Source: CAVTWS01 sp963738445
GTDB lineage: Bacteria; Actinomycetota; Acidimicrobiia; Acidimicrobiales; SHLQ01
DNA: 64,000 nucleotides
Reading direction: 5' to 3'
Assembly: GCA_963738445.1 (NCBI GenBank)
Contig: CAVTWS010000004.1
Coordinates: 62,001 to 126,000, forward strand
The notes beneath the pieces are model-generated. The model was not told the DNA's origin. It did not search any database and saw only the letters and a list, made by a program, of their open reading frames with translations. Position numbers and translations under genes: made by a program. Positions 27,193-36,260 of the stretch are shown in pieces. Within the stretch, counting starts at the first letter, position 1. Each line of letters starts with the position of its first letter.

Positions 27193-27233
27193 CCGTCGCC
27201 GACTCCGGGCGCCCGCTCACCCCACGATTCGCC

Positions 27234-27992
27234 TCACCCGACGATCAGGGGGATCGCCGTGAAGTCGCCCGGGTCGGTCTCGAGCCCGGTCCCACCCCGA
27301 ACCAGGAGCACGACCGTCTCGCCCGGTGACGCGGCCGAGAGGTCGAGCTCCACGCTGAACGGCTCGGGTTCCTCGACCGACCCGCCCTGCGCGAGCACCC
27401 GATCGAGCTCTCGAGCAGCATCGCCGGCGACGAACACCGACACGATGACCGCCGCCTCGAATCCCCGGCCGCGGCCGTCGACGGGAAGTGGGGCCGCGGA
27501 GACGTCGCTCCCCGACACCGGGCTCGCCACCTCCATGTACGGGCTCACGGCGGCGATCACGAACCAGCCGTCGTCAGGTCCGAGTTGGCGCATGAACAGC
27601 AGGCCCCGCTCGATCTCGATCCCCGAACCAGCTTCACCACGCGAGAACACCTGGATCTCGCCGCTGCGGGAATCGCCGGCCTGGAACTCACCCAACTCCG
27701 GCGGGACGTCGAGCACCTGCCGGACGAAGTCGCTCGCCGCTTCCTCCGGCGTGGCGAACACCACGTCGGCGGCCGGCCACACCGCCGGCTGACCCAGCCC
27801 CGCGGGCACCGTCGTGCTCGTGGTCGCCTCCGGCGCGGTGCTCGTGGTCGCCTCCGGCGCGGTGCTCGTGGTCGCCTCCGGCGCGGTGCTCGTGCTCGTG
27901 GTCACCTCCGGGGAGGTCGTGTCATCGTCATCGCCGCAGCCGGCGACCATCACGAACGCCACGATCAGTCCCAGAACACGGTTCGATCTCAT
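27234..27992 (-). CDS. Lipoprotein with Thr/Ala-rich repeat linker and Gmad2-like C-terminal domain
   Basis: A 252-residue lipoprotein. The ATG at 27992 follows GGAGG; the signal peptide ends MVAGC (Cys18). Next comes a low-complexity linker made of APEATTST-type octapeptides (24-bp tandem repeat in DNA), then a globular part (about 60-250) ending in an Ig-like beta domain with SPVSGSDVSAAPLPVDGRGRGFEAAVIVSV, which resembles the Gmad2 immunoglobulin-like domain. Likely anchored on the outer face of the membrane. It lies 65 bases after cca on the same strand. The function is unknown and the domain match is tentative. Confidence 0.75.
   Translation of the reverse strand: MRSNRVLGLIVAFVMVAGCGDDDDTTSPEVTTSTSTAPEATTSTAPEATTSTAPEATTSTTVPAGLGQPAVWPAADVVFATPEEAASDFVRQVLDVPPELGEFQAGDSRSGEIQVFSRGEAGSGIEIERGLLFMRQLGPDDGWFVIAAVSPYMEVASPVSGSDVSAAPLPVDGRGRGFEAAVIVSVFVAGDAARELDRVLAQGGSVEEPEPFSVELDLSAASPGETVVLLVRGGTGLETDPGDFTAIPLIVG
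27814..27885. repeat. 24-bp tandem repeat, three copies, coding for APEATTST-type linker
   Basis: Three perfect head-to-tail copies of a 24-bp unit (27814-27837, 27838-27861, 27862-27885), followed by a diverged partial copy. The repeat is in frame with the lipoprotein gene and encodes its flexible Thr/Ala/Pro/Glu linker, so copy-number change would alter linker length without frameshift. Confidence 0.9.
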
Positions 27993-28057
27993 GCCCCGTA
28001 CCTCCGTCGGCGTCCCGACGACCATCCAGGCAGATCGTGGCCGCCCCGACAAGGGGC

Positions 28058-29357
28058 CTAGGACCTCGCCCGCCGATCGTTCGCGTACCACGCCCTCACG
28101 AACGATTCGGCCCCGGCGCGATCGATCGGTCCCGTACGGAGACGATGCTGGGCGAGGGCCGAGAGCGCCCGACCGATCTCGGGTCCCTCGTCGAGACCGA
28201 GCAGTCGCTGCAGGTCGTGGCCGGTGAGGGGCACTGCCAGGTCGCTCAGGTCCTCGGCGCCGACCAGGGCCTCGATCGAGGACACCGCCTGCTCGACGAC
28301 ACGGGCCAGTGGCGGCTGGTCGACCCAGCGAGCGCGGGCCGTGTCGAACGCGGCGTCCAGTTCCTCCCCGAGCCCGGGAGCTCGGCGCGGCGACGAAACG
28401 CCGGACGGACTCGTCGTCCCACGTCGCAGCGAGGTCGCCGAGCTCGTCGATCGCCCCGACCAGTCGTGTCACCTGCGCCTTCGTCTCGTTCGATGCCCGG
28501 AGGCGCGCCACCAGGCCGGGCGGGTCGTCGGGCGCCACGAGGTGGGCGAGAAGGGCCAGGCGACGGTGCCCGACCGGAACGGCGCGGCTGACCGCAACCA
28601 ACTCAGCCCGCAGCTCCGCCGGGGCCGAGGCGGCGCGGCCGCCCAGGAACACCCCGGCCAGCCCGGTGTCGACCAGAAGCAGGAGGCCGGCCTCGGGTCT
28701 CGGTACGGCGAGGAGCTTGTCGAGCTCCTCTCGGATCCGCTCGATGGCCACGATGGCGAGCCGGTCGCGAAGGCGTTCGATCGACGCCAGCAGCGCGGCC
28801 ACCGGGGCGAGGTCGTACCCCGCGTGGAAGCGGGCGGCACGAAGCATGCGGAGCGGATCCTCCGAGAACGACACGTCCGGGTCGAGGGGGGTGCGCAGCA
28901 CCGACCGGTCGAGGTCGCGTCGGCCGCCGAAGGGATCGATCAGGACACCCGACCCGAGATCGACCGCCATGGCGTTGACGGTGAAATCGCGGCGGGCGAG
29001 GTCGTCCTCGATCCGGGTCGAGTAGCTCACGCGCGGCTTTCGGGAATCCTCGACGTAGACCTCACTTCGGTGGGTCGTGATCTCGTACGTGCGGCCGTCG
29101 TGGGTGGCGCCGATCGTGCCGAAGCGAGCGCCCTGGGTCCACAACGCGTCCGCCCACGGCGCCAGGATCTCGATGACTTCGTCGGGGACGGCGTCGGTCG
29201 TGCAGTCGATGTCGGTGATGTCGAGGTCACGACCCAGGATCAGATCCCGGACGAGTCCGCCGACCACGTAGAGGCGGCGCCCCGCCCGGTCGAAACGACC
29301 GGTCAGCGGGGCGAGCAACTCGACGATCCCCGTGGTCGACGCCGGGTTCATGCTCAC
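28058..29357 (-). pseudogene. cca: CCA tRNA nucleotidyltransferase, apparent frameshift near 28385
   Basis: Adds or repairs the CCA end of tRNAs. The GTG at 29357 (or ATG at 29351) starts a class II nucleotidyltransferase: YVVGGLVRDLILGRDLDITDIDCTTD contains the catalytic DxD, with RRDFTVNAMAVD, SEDPLRMLRAARF and an HD-like region following. This frame is good to about FVAAP, then degenerates, while the neighbouring frame continues GLGEELDAAFDTARARWVDQPP through to LSALAQHRLRTG and the stop at 28058. One extra base in the GC-rich run near 28384 explains it. The joined length would be about 432 residues. This is the mycobacterial pcnA position next to the sigM-trx block. An essential gene should not be broken, so an error is the likelier cause. 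Confidence 0.85.
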
Positions 29358-30379
29358 GCGTCGAGCCCATGAAGGCGGGCGACCGCCTCCACCACGTCGA
29401 GGCCGCGAGTCCCGGTGGTGACCGCCTCACCGGAGCGCCCGAGCTCACCCACCGCCGGAGCATCGGCGAGCGCCCGCACGGTGGCGAAGGAGCACGCCTC
29501 GAGGGCGCCGAGGTCGTATCCCCCCTCCAGGAAGACTATTCGGCGGCCCCCGGGCACCAGCCCGGCGAGACGGCCCATGAGGTCCCCGTAGTCGCCCGCC
29601 GAGAGGCCGAGCTCGGTGATGGGGTCAGCGCGGTGGGCGTCGAACCCGGCGGACACCAGCAGCCAGGTGGGGGCGAAACGTTCGACGGCGGCGGTCACCA
29701 CCCGGTCGAAGGCGGCCCGGTAGGTGTCGCCCGCCGTCCCGGGCGGCAGGGGCAGGTTGACGGTGGTACCGGCCCCCGCCCCCGAGCCGTTATCGGTGAG
29801 CGCGCCGGTGCCCGGGTAAAGCGGCCACTGGTGGAGCGACACGAACAGCACGTCGGGGTCCGCCCAGAAGATGTCCTGCGTACCGTTGCCGTGGTGGGCG
29901 TCGATGTCGACGATCGCCACCCGCTCGCCGGCCCGGGTCAGCGCTCGCGCCGTCACCGCGACGTTGTTGAGCAGGCAGAAACCCATGCTCTGTCGTGGGG
30001 TCGCGTGATGGCCCGGTGGGCGCACCACGCAGAAAGCCGCCTCACCGGCTCCGGCCCGAAGGTGGTCCACGGCGATCAGGCCCGCGCCCGCGGCCAGCCG
30101 TGCCGTAGCGAGCGACGCCCTGCTCATGGCGGTATCCGGATCAAGCGCACCACCGCCGGCCCGGTCGACCGCGAGGAGTCGTTCGACGACCTGGGCCTCG
30201 TGCACGTCCAGCACCGCCTCGGGCGGCGCCGGCTCGGGGACGATCACGACGAGGTCGGTGCCGAGCTCGGCCCGGGCGACCCCCCGCTGCACAGCCGCCA
30301 ATCGCTCGGGCCGCTCCGGATGCCCGGAACCCGGGCGGTGGTCGGCGAAGCGCTCATCGGTGCACACCAGCACGGCCAT
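29354..30379 (-). CDS. Histone deacetylase family protein (AcuC/HDAC-like)
   Basis: A 341-residue zinc deacetylase of the arginase-deacetylase fold. The active site is complete: RPPGHHATP, the paired histidines, DIDAHHGNGTQDIF with the zinc-binding Asp/His, VSAGFDAHRADP, and EGGYDL. Bacterial members deacetylate acetyl-lysine in proteins (AcuC on acetyl-CoA synthetase), acetylpolyamines or acetoin-related targets. Given an acetyl-CoA-synthetase-like gene in this window, an AcuC-type role is possible but unproven. The stop overlaps the cca start (GTGA). Confidence 0.88.
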   Translation of the reverse strand: MAVLVCTDERFADHRPGSGHPERPERLAAVQRGVARAELGTDLVVIVPEPAPPEAVLDVHEAQVVERLLAVDRAGGGALDPDTAMSRASLATARLAAGAGLIAVDHLRAGAGEAAFCVVRPPGHHATPRQSMGFCLLNNVAVTARALTRAGERVAIVDIDAHHGNGTQDIFWADPDVLFVSLHQWPLYPGTGALTDNGSGAGAGTTVNLPLPPGTAGDTYRAAFDRVVTAAVERFAPTWLLVSAGFDAHRADPITELGLSAGDYGDLMGRLAGLVPGGRRIVFLEGGYDLGALEACSFATVRALADAPAVGELGRSGEAVTTGTRGLDVVEAVARLHGLDA

Positions 30380-30470
30380 CGGCCGGAGCGTACCGTGGGC
30401 CGTCCGTCCAGCGCCGCCGGCTCAGCCCCGAAAGGCGCTCAGCGGGCGCAGCCCCTAGCCTGGTCGGACC

Positions 30471-31301
30471 ATGAAGCGGCGTCTCCCCAGCACGGCCGGA
30501 CACCATCCTTCGACGCTCTGCGTGATCAGGCGAGGAGGGCAACGCTTCCGCATCGGTGCCTGGCGGGCCGACCCCGGCGCCGGGTATCTGGCTCCGCTCG
30601 GACCGTTGGATCCGACCCCTTCGGCCGCGCTGTCCGAGGTCGTCCACGAACTCCTCGACCTCGGCTTCGACGACATCGTTACGTCAGCGCTCAGCGCCAA
30701 GGATTACCCCGTGTTCGCGGCGGTCGGGTTCGAGGTCGTCGAGGAGCTGCACCTGCTCTCGTGCCCGTTGAGCCGCATGTCGTGGTGGCAGCGCCGACGC
30801 CGACCGACCATCCGTCCCGGGGTCGCCCTGCGGCAGGCGACCGATGCCGATCGCACCACCGTCCTCGAGCTCGACTGCCGCGCCTTCGACGGGTTCTGGC
30901 AGCTCGACGACGCCGGCCTCGACGAGGCGTTGGAGGCCACGTCGTCCGCCCGGTACCAGGTCGCACTCGATCCGGAAGGGGTGATCATCGGGTACGCCGT
31001 GACCGGGGCGACCACGATGGTCGGCTATCTCCAGCGCCTGGCCGTCGATCCCGATCACCACGGCGAGGGCGTCGGTCGGATCCTGGTCGAGGATGCGCTC
31101 GACTGGTGCCGTCGTCGAGGCGAACGCACCGTGATGGTCAATACCCAGCTCCGCAACCAGGTCGCGCTGCAGCTCTACCTGTCGTGCGGGTTCGAGCTGC
31201 AGGCCGACCGGTTGATGGTGATGCGGCGTCCGGGCCCGACCACCGCGAACCCGGCAACCGCGCGTTCGGCGCACCCCGCGGCCCAGCCGCTCGACACCTG
31301 A
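30471..31301 (+). CDS. GNAT family N-acetyltransferase
   Basis: A 276-residue protein with the GNAT core in its second half (about residues 112-250): LQRLAVDPDHHGEGVGRILVEDALDWCRRRGERTVMVNTQLRNQVALQLYLSCGF, where HHGEGVGR is the acetyl-CoA pyrophosphate loop and YLSCGF is the terminal motif. The N-terminal 110 residues look like a second, degenerate acyltransferase half. The stop shares a base with the DUF6049 start (TGATG), and it occupies the position of Rv3908-type genes ahead of Rv3909 in mycobacteria. The acceptor is unknown. Confidence 0.85.
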   Translation: MKRRLPSTAGHHPSTLCVIRRGGQRFRIGAWRADPGAGYLAPLGPLDPTPSAALSEVVHELLDLGFDDIVTSALSAKDYPVFAAVGFEVVEELHLLSCPLSRMSWWQRRRRPTIRPGVALRQATDADRTTVLELDCRAFDGFWQLDDAGLDEALEATSSARYQVALDPEGVIIGYAVTGATTMVGYLQRLAVDPDHHGEGVGRILVEDALDWCRRRGERTVMVNTQLRNQVALQLYLSCGFELQADRLMVMRRPGPTTANPATARSAHPAAQPLDT

Positions 31302-33397
31302 TGGCTCGCCGGTGCGCCCACCTGGCCGCACTCGCCCTGCTCCTGCTTGCCGCCGACCCGCCGGCCGTCGCCCGTGCGGTTCACCGCGACCAGATCACCG
31401 CCTCCATCGACCTGGAGGCCCAGACCTCGTTCGTGCGGCCGGGTGAACCGTTCCAGATCGACGTCCGGATCCGGGCCGACGCCGATTCGACCGTTCGGGT
31501 CGACGTCTACCCCGCCGTCGCCTCGCTCGGCGAGTACACCGAAGCCGTGCTCGATCCCGACTCGCTGCGGGGCCGGATCTTCCGAGTCGACTTCGACGAA
31601 CGCCCGATCACCGAGCTGGCCCAACCGACCGGCCGAACCCCCCTGACGGTCACCACGCGGGTCGCCGGTACCGGGGACAGCTCCGCCCTCGCACTCGATA
31701 CCGCAGGCGCCGTCCACCCCGTCAAGGTCGTCGTCGTCGAGCCGGACAGCGGCGAGGTCCTGAGTTCCATCACGACCTTCCTCGTCGCTCTGCCGGACCC
31801 ATCCCAAGATCCCACGGAGGTCTCCTACCCACTGTCGGTCGCGGTCGTCGTCCCGTTTGCCGCGCCGCTCGCGACCGCCGCGGACGACGCGATCGAGATG
31901 GAGACGACCGACATGGCGCGCCTGCGGACCATCGCCACCGCCCTGGCGGACAACCCCGGCGTTCCCGCCACCCTCGCGCCGCGTCCGGAGACCATCCGAG
32001 CACTGGTCCGGTCGGCCGAGGGTGCCGGCGTGGTCTCGGCCCTGCGAGAGGCGCTGTCCGGCCGTGAGGTGCTCGCCAGCCCGCTGGTCCACATGGACCC
32101 GAGCTCGTGGGTGGAGGCCGGGCTGATGCCACGATTCGCCGAGTCCCTGGAGCTCGGCCGGCGGTCCCTCGACAGCGACCTCGGCGTCGCCGCGACGAAC
32201 GCGACATGGCTCGCCGAAGCCACGCTCGACGAGGCCGCGCTCGGGGCCCTCGGCGAGTTGGGTGTCGAACAGGTCGTCGTGTCGGAGGTCAACCTCCGAC
32301 CGCTCGACCCACCTCGCGACCTGACTCTCGTCCAGCCCTTCCACCTGGATGCCGGCGCCGGGCAAGGCGTGGTGCCGGCCGTCCAGAGGGACTACCTGTT
32401 GTCGCTCTACCTGGGCGGCGCGGATCCCGACCTCGCGGTGCACCAGCTCCTCGCCCATCTCGCCGTCCTGCACAACGACCAACCCGATATCGAGCGTGGC
32501 GTGCCGCTCGTGCTCCCCGACCAGGCGTTGACCGACGCCGTGTACGACGCGTTGTTCGAGGCGCTGGTGCCCCGGGACGACGGCAGCTCCATTCTGCGCG
32601 CGGTCACCATCTCCGAGCTCTTCGCCGGTGTCGACCTGGCGCGGGTCGACGATCCCGAAAGCGACGGAGTGGGCCCACGGCTCGTGCGGGAGCTCACGCC
32701 CGCGCCGGCCGAGGGGCTCGACGAAACGCTCGGGGCCGATCTGTCCGCGGCCGAGCGCCGGATCGCGACCTACCTCTCGGTCGTCGACCGACCCGGGCAA
32801 GCTGCGGAGCTCTCCGACCTGCTCGCCATCGCGGTGAGCGACGAGCTCGGCCCGGCCGGTCGAGCCCCCTACCTGGCGCGGGTGGAGACCGCCGTCGCCG
32901 TCGGGCTCTCGGGCATCGCTGCGCCGGATGACCAGACCATCACCATCACCGCCCGCGACGCGGAGCTCCCGCTGACCTTCACGAACGCGCAGGACACCGA
33001 CGCGCGCGTCGCGTTGCTGCTCGAGAGCGATCGGCTGGAGTTCCCCGACGGCGAGACGCAGATCGTGACCCTGCCCCCGGGCGAGTCGCCGGTTCCGATC
33101 CGGGTGGAGAGCCGCGCCGCCGGTCAGGTCACCCTGTTCATCACCGTGCTCTCCCCGGACGGGGCAATCGTCCTCGACGAGAGTTCGGTCGAGGTCCGCT
33201 CGACCGTCTTCTCCGGGGTGGGGCTGGTGATCTCCGCGGTCGCGCTGGGCTTCCTCATGCTGTGGTGGGGCCGCGAGATCGCCCGGTCCCGGCGCGCGAA
33301 ACGGGTGGGTTCGGTCCAGTCCCACCCGGCCCGCTCCCGGCGTGACGCTGACGAACTAGCCTCCTCCGACGAACTGGTGTCACCGGAGGAAGCATGA
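31301..33397 (+). CDS. DUF6049 family membrane-anchored exported protein
   Basis: A 698-residue protein with an N-terminal signal sequence (LAALALLLLAADPPAVARA), a large extracytoplasmic region rich in beta-sandwich and Leu-rich helical segments, and one transmembrane helix near the C-terminus (VFSGVGLVISAVALGFLMLWW) with a basic cytoplasmic tail. This plan and the location fit DUF6049, the Mycobacterium tuberculosis Rv3909 equivalent, which stands next to mviN (murJ). In mycobacteria Rv3909-MviN is tied to peptidoglycan export; here no murJ follows, and DegV comes next. It overlaps DegV by four bases. Function inferred from context only. Confidence 0.82.
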   Translation: MARRCAHLAALALLLLAADPPAVARAVHRDQITASIDLEAQTSFVRPGEPFQIDVRIRADADSTVRVDVYPAVASLGEYTEAVLDPDSLRGRIFRVDFDERPITELAQPTGRTPLTVTTRVAGTGDSSALALDTAGAVHPVKVVVVEPDSGEVLSSITTFLVALPDPSQDPTEVSYPLSVAVVVPFAAPLATAADDAIEMETTDMARLRTIATALADNPGVPATLAPRPETIRALVRSAEGAGVVSALREALSGREVLASPLVHMDPSSWVEAGLMPRFAESLELGRRSLDSDLGVAATNATWLAEATLDEAALGALGELGVEQVVVSEVNLRPLDPPRDLTLVQPFHLDAGAGQGVVPAVQRDYLLSLYLGGADPDLAVHQLLAHLAVLHNDQPDIERGVPLVLPDQALTDAVYDALFEALVPRDDGSSILRAVTISELFAGVDLARVDDPESDGVGPRLVRELTPAPAEGLDETLGADLSAAERRIATYLSVVDRPGQAAELSDLLAIAVSDELGPAGRAPYLARVETAVAVGLSGIAAPDDQTITITARDAELPLTFTNAQDTDARVALLLESDRLEFPDGETQIVTLPPGESPVPIRVESRAAGQVTLFITVLSPDGAIVLDESSVEVRSTVFSGVGLVISAVALGFLMLWWGREIARSRRAKRVGSVQSHPARSRRDADELASSDELVSPEEA

Positions 33398-34233
33398 CGA
33401 TCCGTCTCGTAACCGACAGCGCGTGCGACCTGCCCGCCGACCTCGTCGCCCAGCACGGCATCGAGATCGTGCCCCTGAGCATCCGTTTCGGCGACGACGA
33501 GTTCGTCGACCGCACCGAGCTCAGCGCCGAGGCGTTCTACCGACTCATGTCCGAACGTCCCGAGCTGCCTCAGACCGCGGCGCCGGCGCCGGGGGCCTTC
33601 GAAGCCGCGTACCGCCGCTTGGCGGCGGGCGGCGCAACCGGCGTCTGCGTGGTCAACCTTTCGTCCGCGCTCTCGGCCACCATGCAGTCCGCCCTGACCG
33701 CCGCCGCGGCGGTCGTCGACGAGATCCCCATCCGGGTCCTCGACTCGCGGTCCCTTTCGGCCGGCCAGGGAACGATCGTCGTGAACGCGGCCGAAGCGGC
33801 CGCAGCGGGTGCAGACCTCGATGATCTCGCCGAGCTGGTGGGGTCGCAGAGCCACCGGACCCGCATGTACGGAACGCTCGACACGCTGGAGAACCTCAAG
33901 AAGGGCGGCCGCATCGGCGGCGCCCAAGCCCTGCTCGGCACGGTGCTGTCGATCAAACCGCTGCTCGACCTCAGCACCGGGGCGGTCGAGGAGGCGGGGC
34001 GCCAACGTACCCGACGCAAGGCCCTCCAGTGGCTTCGCGACAAGGTGTCGGCCGAGCGGGCGGTCGAACACCTCACCGTCTGCAGCGGCCAGTCGCCGGA
34101 CCTCGACGAGTTCCTCGCCATGTTCGAAGGCGTCGTACCACACGACCAGATCGCCGTCACGACGATCGGACCGGTCATCGGCAGCCACGGCGGCCCACGC
34201 GTCATGGCGGTCACCTACCAGTTGCCCGCCTGA
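33394..34233 (+). CDS. DegV family fatty-acid-binding protein
   Basis: A 279-residue DegV/FakB-type protein. Family members bind a fatty acid and, as FakB, present it to a kinase. Seen here: IRLVTDSACDLPADL at the N-terminus with the phosphate-site serine, NLSSALSATMQSA near the lipid-binding site, and YGTLDTLENLKKGGRIGGAQALLGTVLSIKPLL. No FakA kinase gene is adjacent. The ATG overlaps the DUF6049 stop, so it is part of the same operon, between a DUF6049 gene and sigM, a position held by murJ in mycobacteria. Confidence 0.9.
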   Translation: MTIRLVTDSACDLPADLVAQHGIEIVPLSIRFGDDEFVDRTELSAEAFYRLMSERPELPQTAAPAPGAFEAAYRRLAAGGATGVCVVNLSSALSATMQSALTAAAAVVDEIPIRVLDSRSLSAGQGTIVVNAAEAAAAGADLDDLAELVGSQSHRTRMYGTLDTLENLKKGGRIGGAQALLGTVLSIKPLLDLSTGAVEEAGRQRTRRKALQWLRDKVSAERAVEHLTVCSGQSPDLDEFLAMFEGVVPHDQIAVTTIGPVIGSHGGPRVMAVTYQLPA

Positions 34234-34248
34234 CGCCAGGATCCTGCC

Positions 34249-34845
34249 GTGAGCCCAGCCGACCAGCGTGACGATCTCGCCCTGATCGCGGCCGCCCAGG
34301 CCGGCGACCGGGTTGCGGTCGATACGTTGCTCCGGCGCCACCACGACCGCATTCACGCCATCTGCCGGCGGCTCACCGGATCGACCGCCGACGCCCACGA
34401 CGCCACCCAGGAGGCGCTCATCGCCATCGTCCGAGGCCTGCCGCGCTTCGACGGCCGAGCGTCCTTCTCGACCTGGGCGTACCGGGTCGCCACGAACGCC
34501 TGCCTCGACGAGCTCCGTCGGCGCAGCCGTCGGCCCGTGCCCTCCTGGCCGGACGGGGTCCCTCCCCACGAACCGGTCGACGACTCACCGACGCTCGATG
34601 CTGCCGTCGCCGACCACCTCGACCTCGATCAGGCCCTGGCCAACCTGCCCATCGAGTTCCGGGCCCCGGTGATCATGCGCGACATCCTGGGCTCCGACTA
34701 TGCCGAGATCGCCGCGACCCTCGGCATACCGCCGGGCACGGTGCGTTCCCGCATCGCCCGGGGCCGAACACATCTGGCTCGGGCCCTGGGGAACCAGGCT
34801 CCACCCCCAGAACGTCCTACCCCAGGACGAGGACCCCTGACATGA
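34249..34845 (+). CDS. ECF sigma factor, SigM-like
   Basis: A 198-residue ECF sigma factor with region 2 (about residues 12-85: VDTLLRRHHDRIHAICRRL, DAHDATQEALIAIVRGLPRFDGRASFSTWAYRVATNACLDELRRR) and region 4 (about 130-185: LANLPIEFRAPVIMRDILGSDYAEIAATLGIPPGTVRSRIARGR). The GTG at 34249 is 15 bases after DegV. It is followed, with ATGA overlap, by an anti-sigma-like membrane protein and then trxB and trxA, the same order as sigM in mycobacteria, where SigM responds to oxidative and envelope signals. SigM identity rests on this gene order. Confidence 0.88.
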   Translation: MSPADQRDDLALIAAAQAGDRVAVDTLLRRHHDRIHAICRRLTGSTADAHDATQEALIAIVRGLPRFDGRASFSTWAYRVATNACLDELRRRSRRPVPSWPDGVPPHEPVDDSPTLDAAVADHLDLDQALANLPIEFRAPVIMRDILGSDYAEIAATLGIPPGTVRSRIARGRTHLARALGNQAPPPERPTPGRGPLT

Positions 34846-35786
34846 CCGAAGACGAACGACGCGACGACCTGGCCGCCGCCTACCTGGACGGTGAATGCAC
34901 GGCGCGGGAACGCGCCCAGGTGGAGGCCGACACCGATCTGCTCGCGCGGGTGGAGCGGCAACGGAGGGTGCGGGCCGCGCTCGTCGAACCCGTCTCGATC
35001 GACGGCTCACGTCGTGAAGCGGCGCTCGCCGCGGCCCTCGCCGTGTACGACGAGCTCCATCTCGCGTCGCCTGCGGTGACCGCGCCAGCCCCGTCGGCAC
35101 CGACCGCGCGGGCCCCGGTGACCAGCCTGGCCGATCGCCGACGACTGAGTCGCTACAACGGTCGGCGCCTGGTGATCGGCACCGGGATCGCCGCGGCCGC
35201 CCTCGCCGCAGTCGGCATCGCCGGACGCGTCGACCTCGGCGGCGGATCCGGCGACGACGACACCGCGACGGGTGACTTCGCCGAGGACGCGACGACCGAC
35301 GCGGCGTCCGCCTTGGCCATCGAAGAGGCGCCCGGCGATGGTGGTGCCGCGGCTACCGAGACCACGAGCGCGGCCGGCGCGTTCGACGAGGCGGACGCGG
35401 CGATGGCCGCTGAGTCAGGTTCCGCAAGCGCCGAGACGACCATCGTTGCCGCCGACGACGACGCAGCGGAGTCGACCGCGGGCGCCCGGCTCGAGGAGCT
35501 CGGCGCGTTCGAGGACACCGCCAGCCTCTCGGCCACCCTCGAGTCGATTCTCGAAGGCGAACCCGGCGTCGACACGAACCCGGCCGCCACGACCCAGTCC
35601 GAGACGTTCGGGGCGAGCACCTGCGTCAGCGGCCCGGAGCCGTCGGCGGGCGACGAAGCCACCTTCGTGGCGAGCGCCACCCTCGGCGACCAGCCGGTTC
35701 TCGTGGTCGTCAGCCCGACCGGAACCGTCCGCCTGCTCGACCCCGGGACCTGCGGGCTGGTCGACAGCTTCGAGCTCCGAGGCTGA
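34842..35786 (+). CDS. Probable membrane-anchored anti-sigma factor
   Basis: A 314-residue protein: an acidic/basic N-terminal cytoplasmic part (about residues 1-95; DDLAAAYLDGECTARERAQVE resembles zinc-less ASD-type anti-sigma domains), one transmembrane helix (about 107-127, RLVIGTGIAAAALAAVGIAG), a long Ala/Thr/Glu/Asp-rich linker (130-215) and a small exterior domain ending in two Cys residues (about residues 265-305). It overlaps the sigma gene by four bases. The layout fits a regulator that binds the sigma factor inside and senses something outside. Similarity to RsmA-type proteins is weak, so the call rests on position and topology. Confidence 0.72.
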   Translation: MTEDERRDDLAAAYLDGECTARERAQVEADTDLLARVERQRRVRAALVEPVSIDGSRREAALAAALAVYDELHLASPAVTAPAPSAPTARAPVTSLADRRRLSRYNGRRLVIGTGIAAAALAAVGIAGRVDLGGGSGDDDTATGDFAEDATTDAASALAIEEAPGDGGAAATETTSAAGAFDEADAAMAAESGSASAETTIVAADDDAAESTAGARLEELGAFEDTASLSATLESILEGEPGVDTNPAATTQSETFGASTCVSGPEPSAGDEATFVASATLGDQPVLVVVSPTGTVRLLDPGTCGLVDSFELRG

Positions 35787-35876
35787 TCGAGCTCACCGAC
35801 CCTCTCGGCCACCGGCTCCCCAGGGCCACCATCCGGGCTCGCTCCGCGCCCGCGTGCCTCGGGTAGGCTCCCGGCC

Positions 35877-36206
35877 ATGCCCGAGCTGCCCGACCTCAGC
35901 ACCCGCTCCGAGTGGCCGACGAAAGCCGCCGACCGCATCGTCGAGACGGTCGATTCCATCCGGGCCAAGACCACCCGACCGGCACTGATCGCCAGCCGGA
36001 GCCTGGTCTACGGCGTGGCTCTCGCCGTCCTCGGCGTGTTGGCGCTGGCCCTTCTGCTCATCGCGCTGTTCCGGCTGTCCGCCGAACTGTCCGAGGATGT
36101 GGCGTCGCAGCACTACTGGGCATATCTGGTGTGGGGTGCGGTGTTGACCCTGGTGGGCGTCGTGCTGTTGCGCAAAGCCACCCAGTCGCCCGACCCCGAC
36201 CGCTGA
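35877..36206 (+). CDS. Small two-helix membrane protein, function unknown
   Basis: A 109-residue protein with two transmembrane segments, GVALAVLGVLALALLLIALF (about residues 46-65) and WAYLVWGAVLTLVGVVLLR (about 81-99), and charged ends. I do not recognise a family with confidence; it resembles small actinobacterial phage-holin-like or DUF1469-type membrane proteins. It lies between the anti-sigma gene and trxB, 90 bases after the former and 54 before the latter, on the same strand. Confidence 0.7.
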   Translation: MPELPDLSTRSEWPTKAADRIVETVDSIRAKTTRPALIASRSLVYGVALAVLGVLALALLLIALFRLSAELSEDVASQHYWAYLVWGAVLTLVGVVLLRKATQSPDPDR

Positions 36207-36260
36207 TCCTGTTCGACTGCCCGGAGCACGTCGGCGATCCGTCCGTCTCGAAAGGCACCC

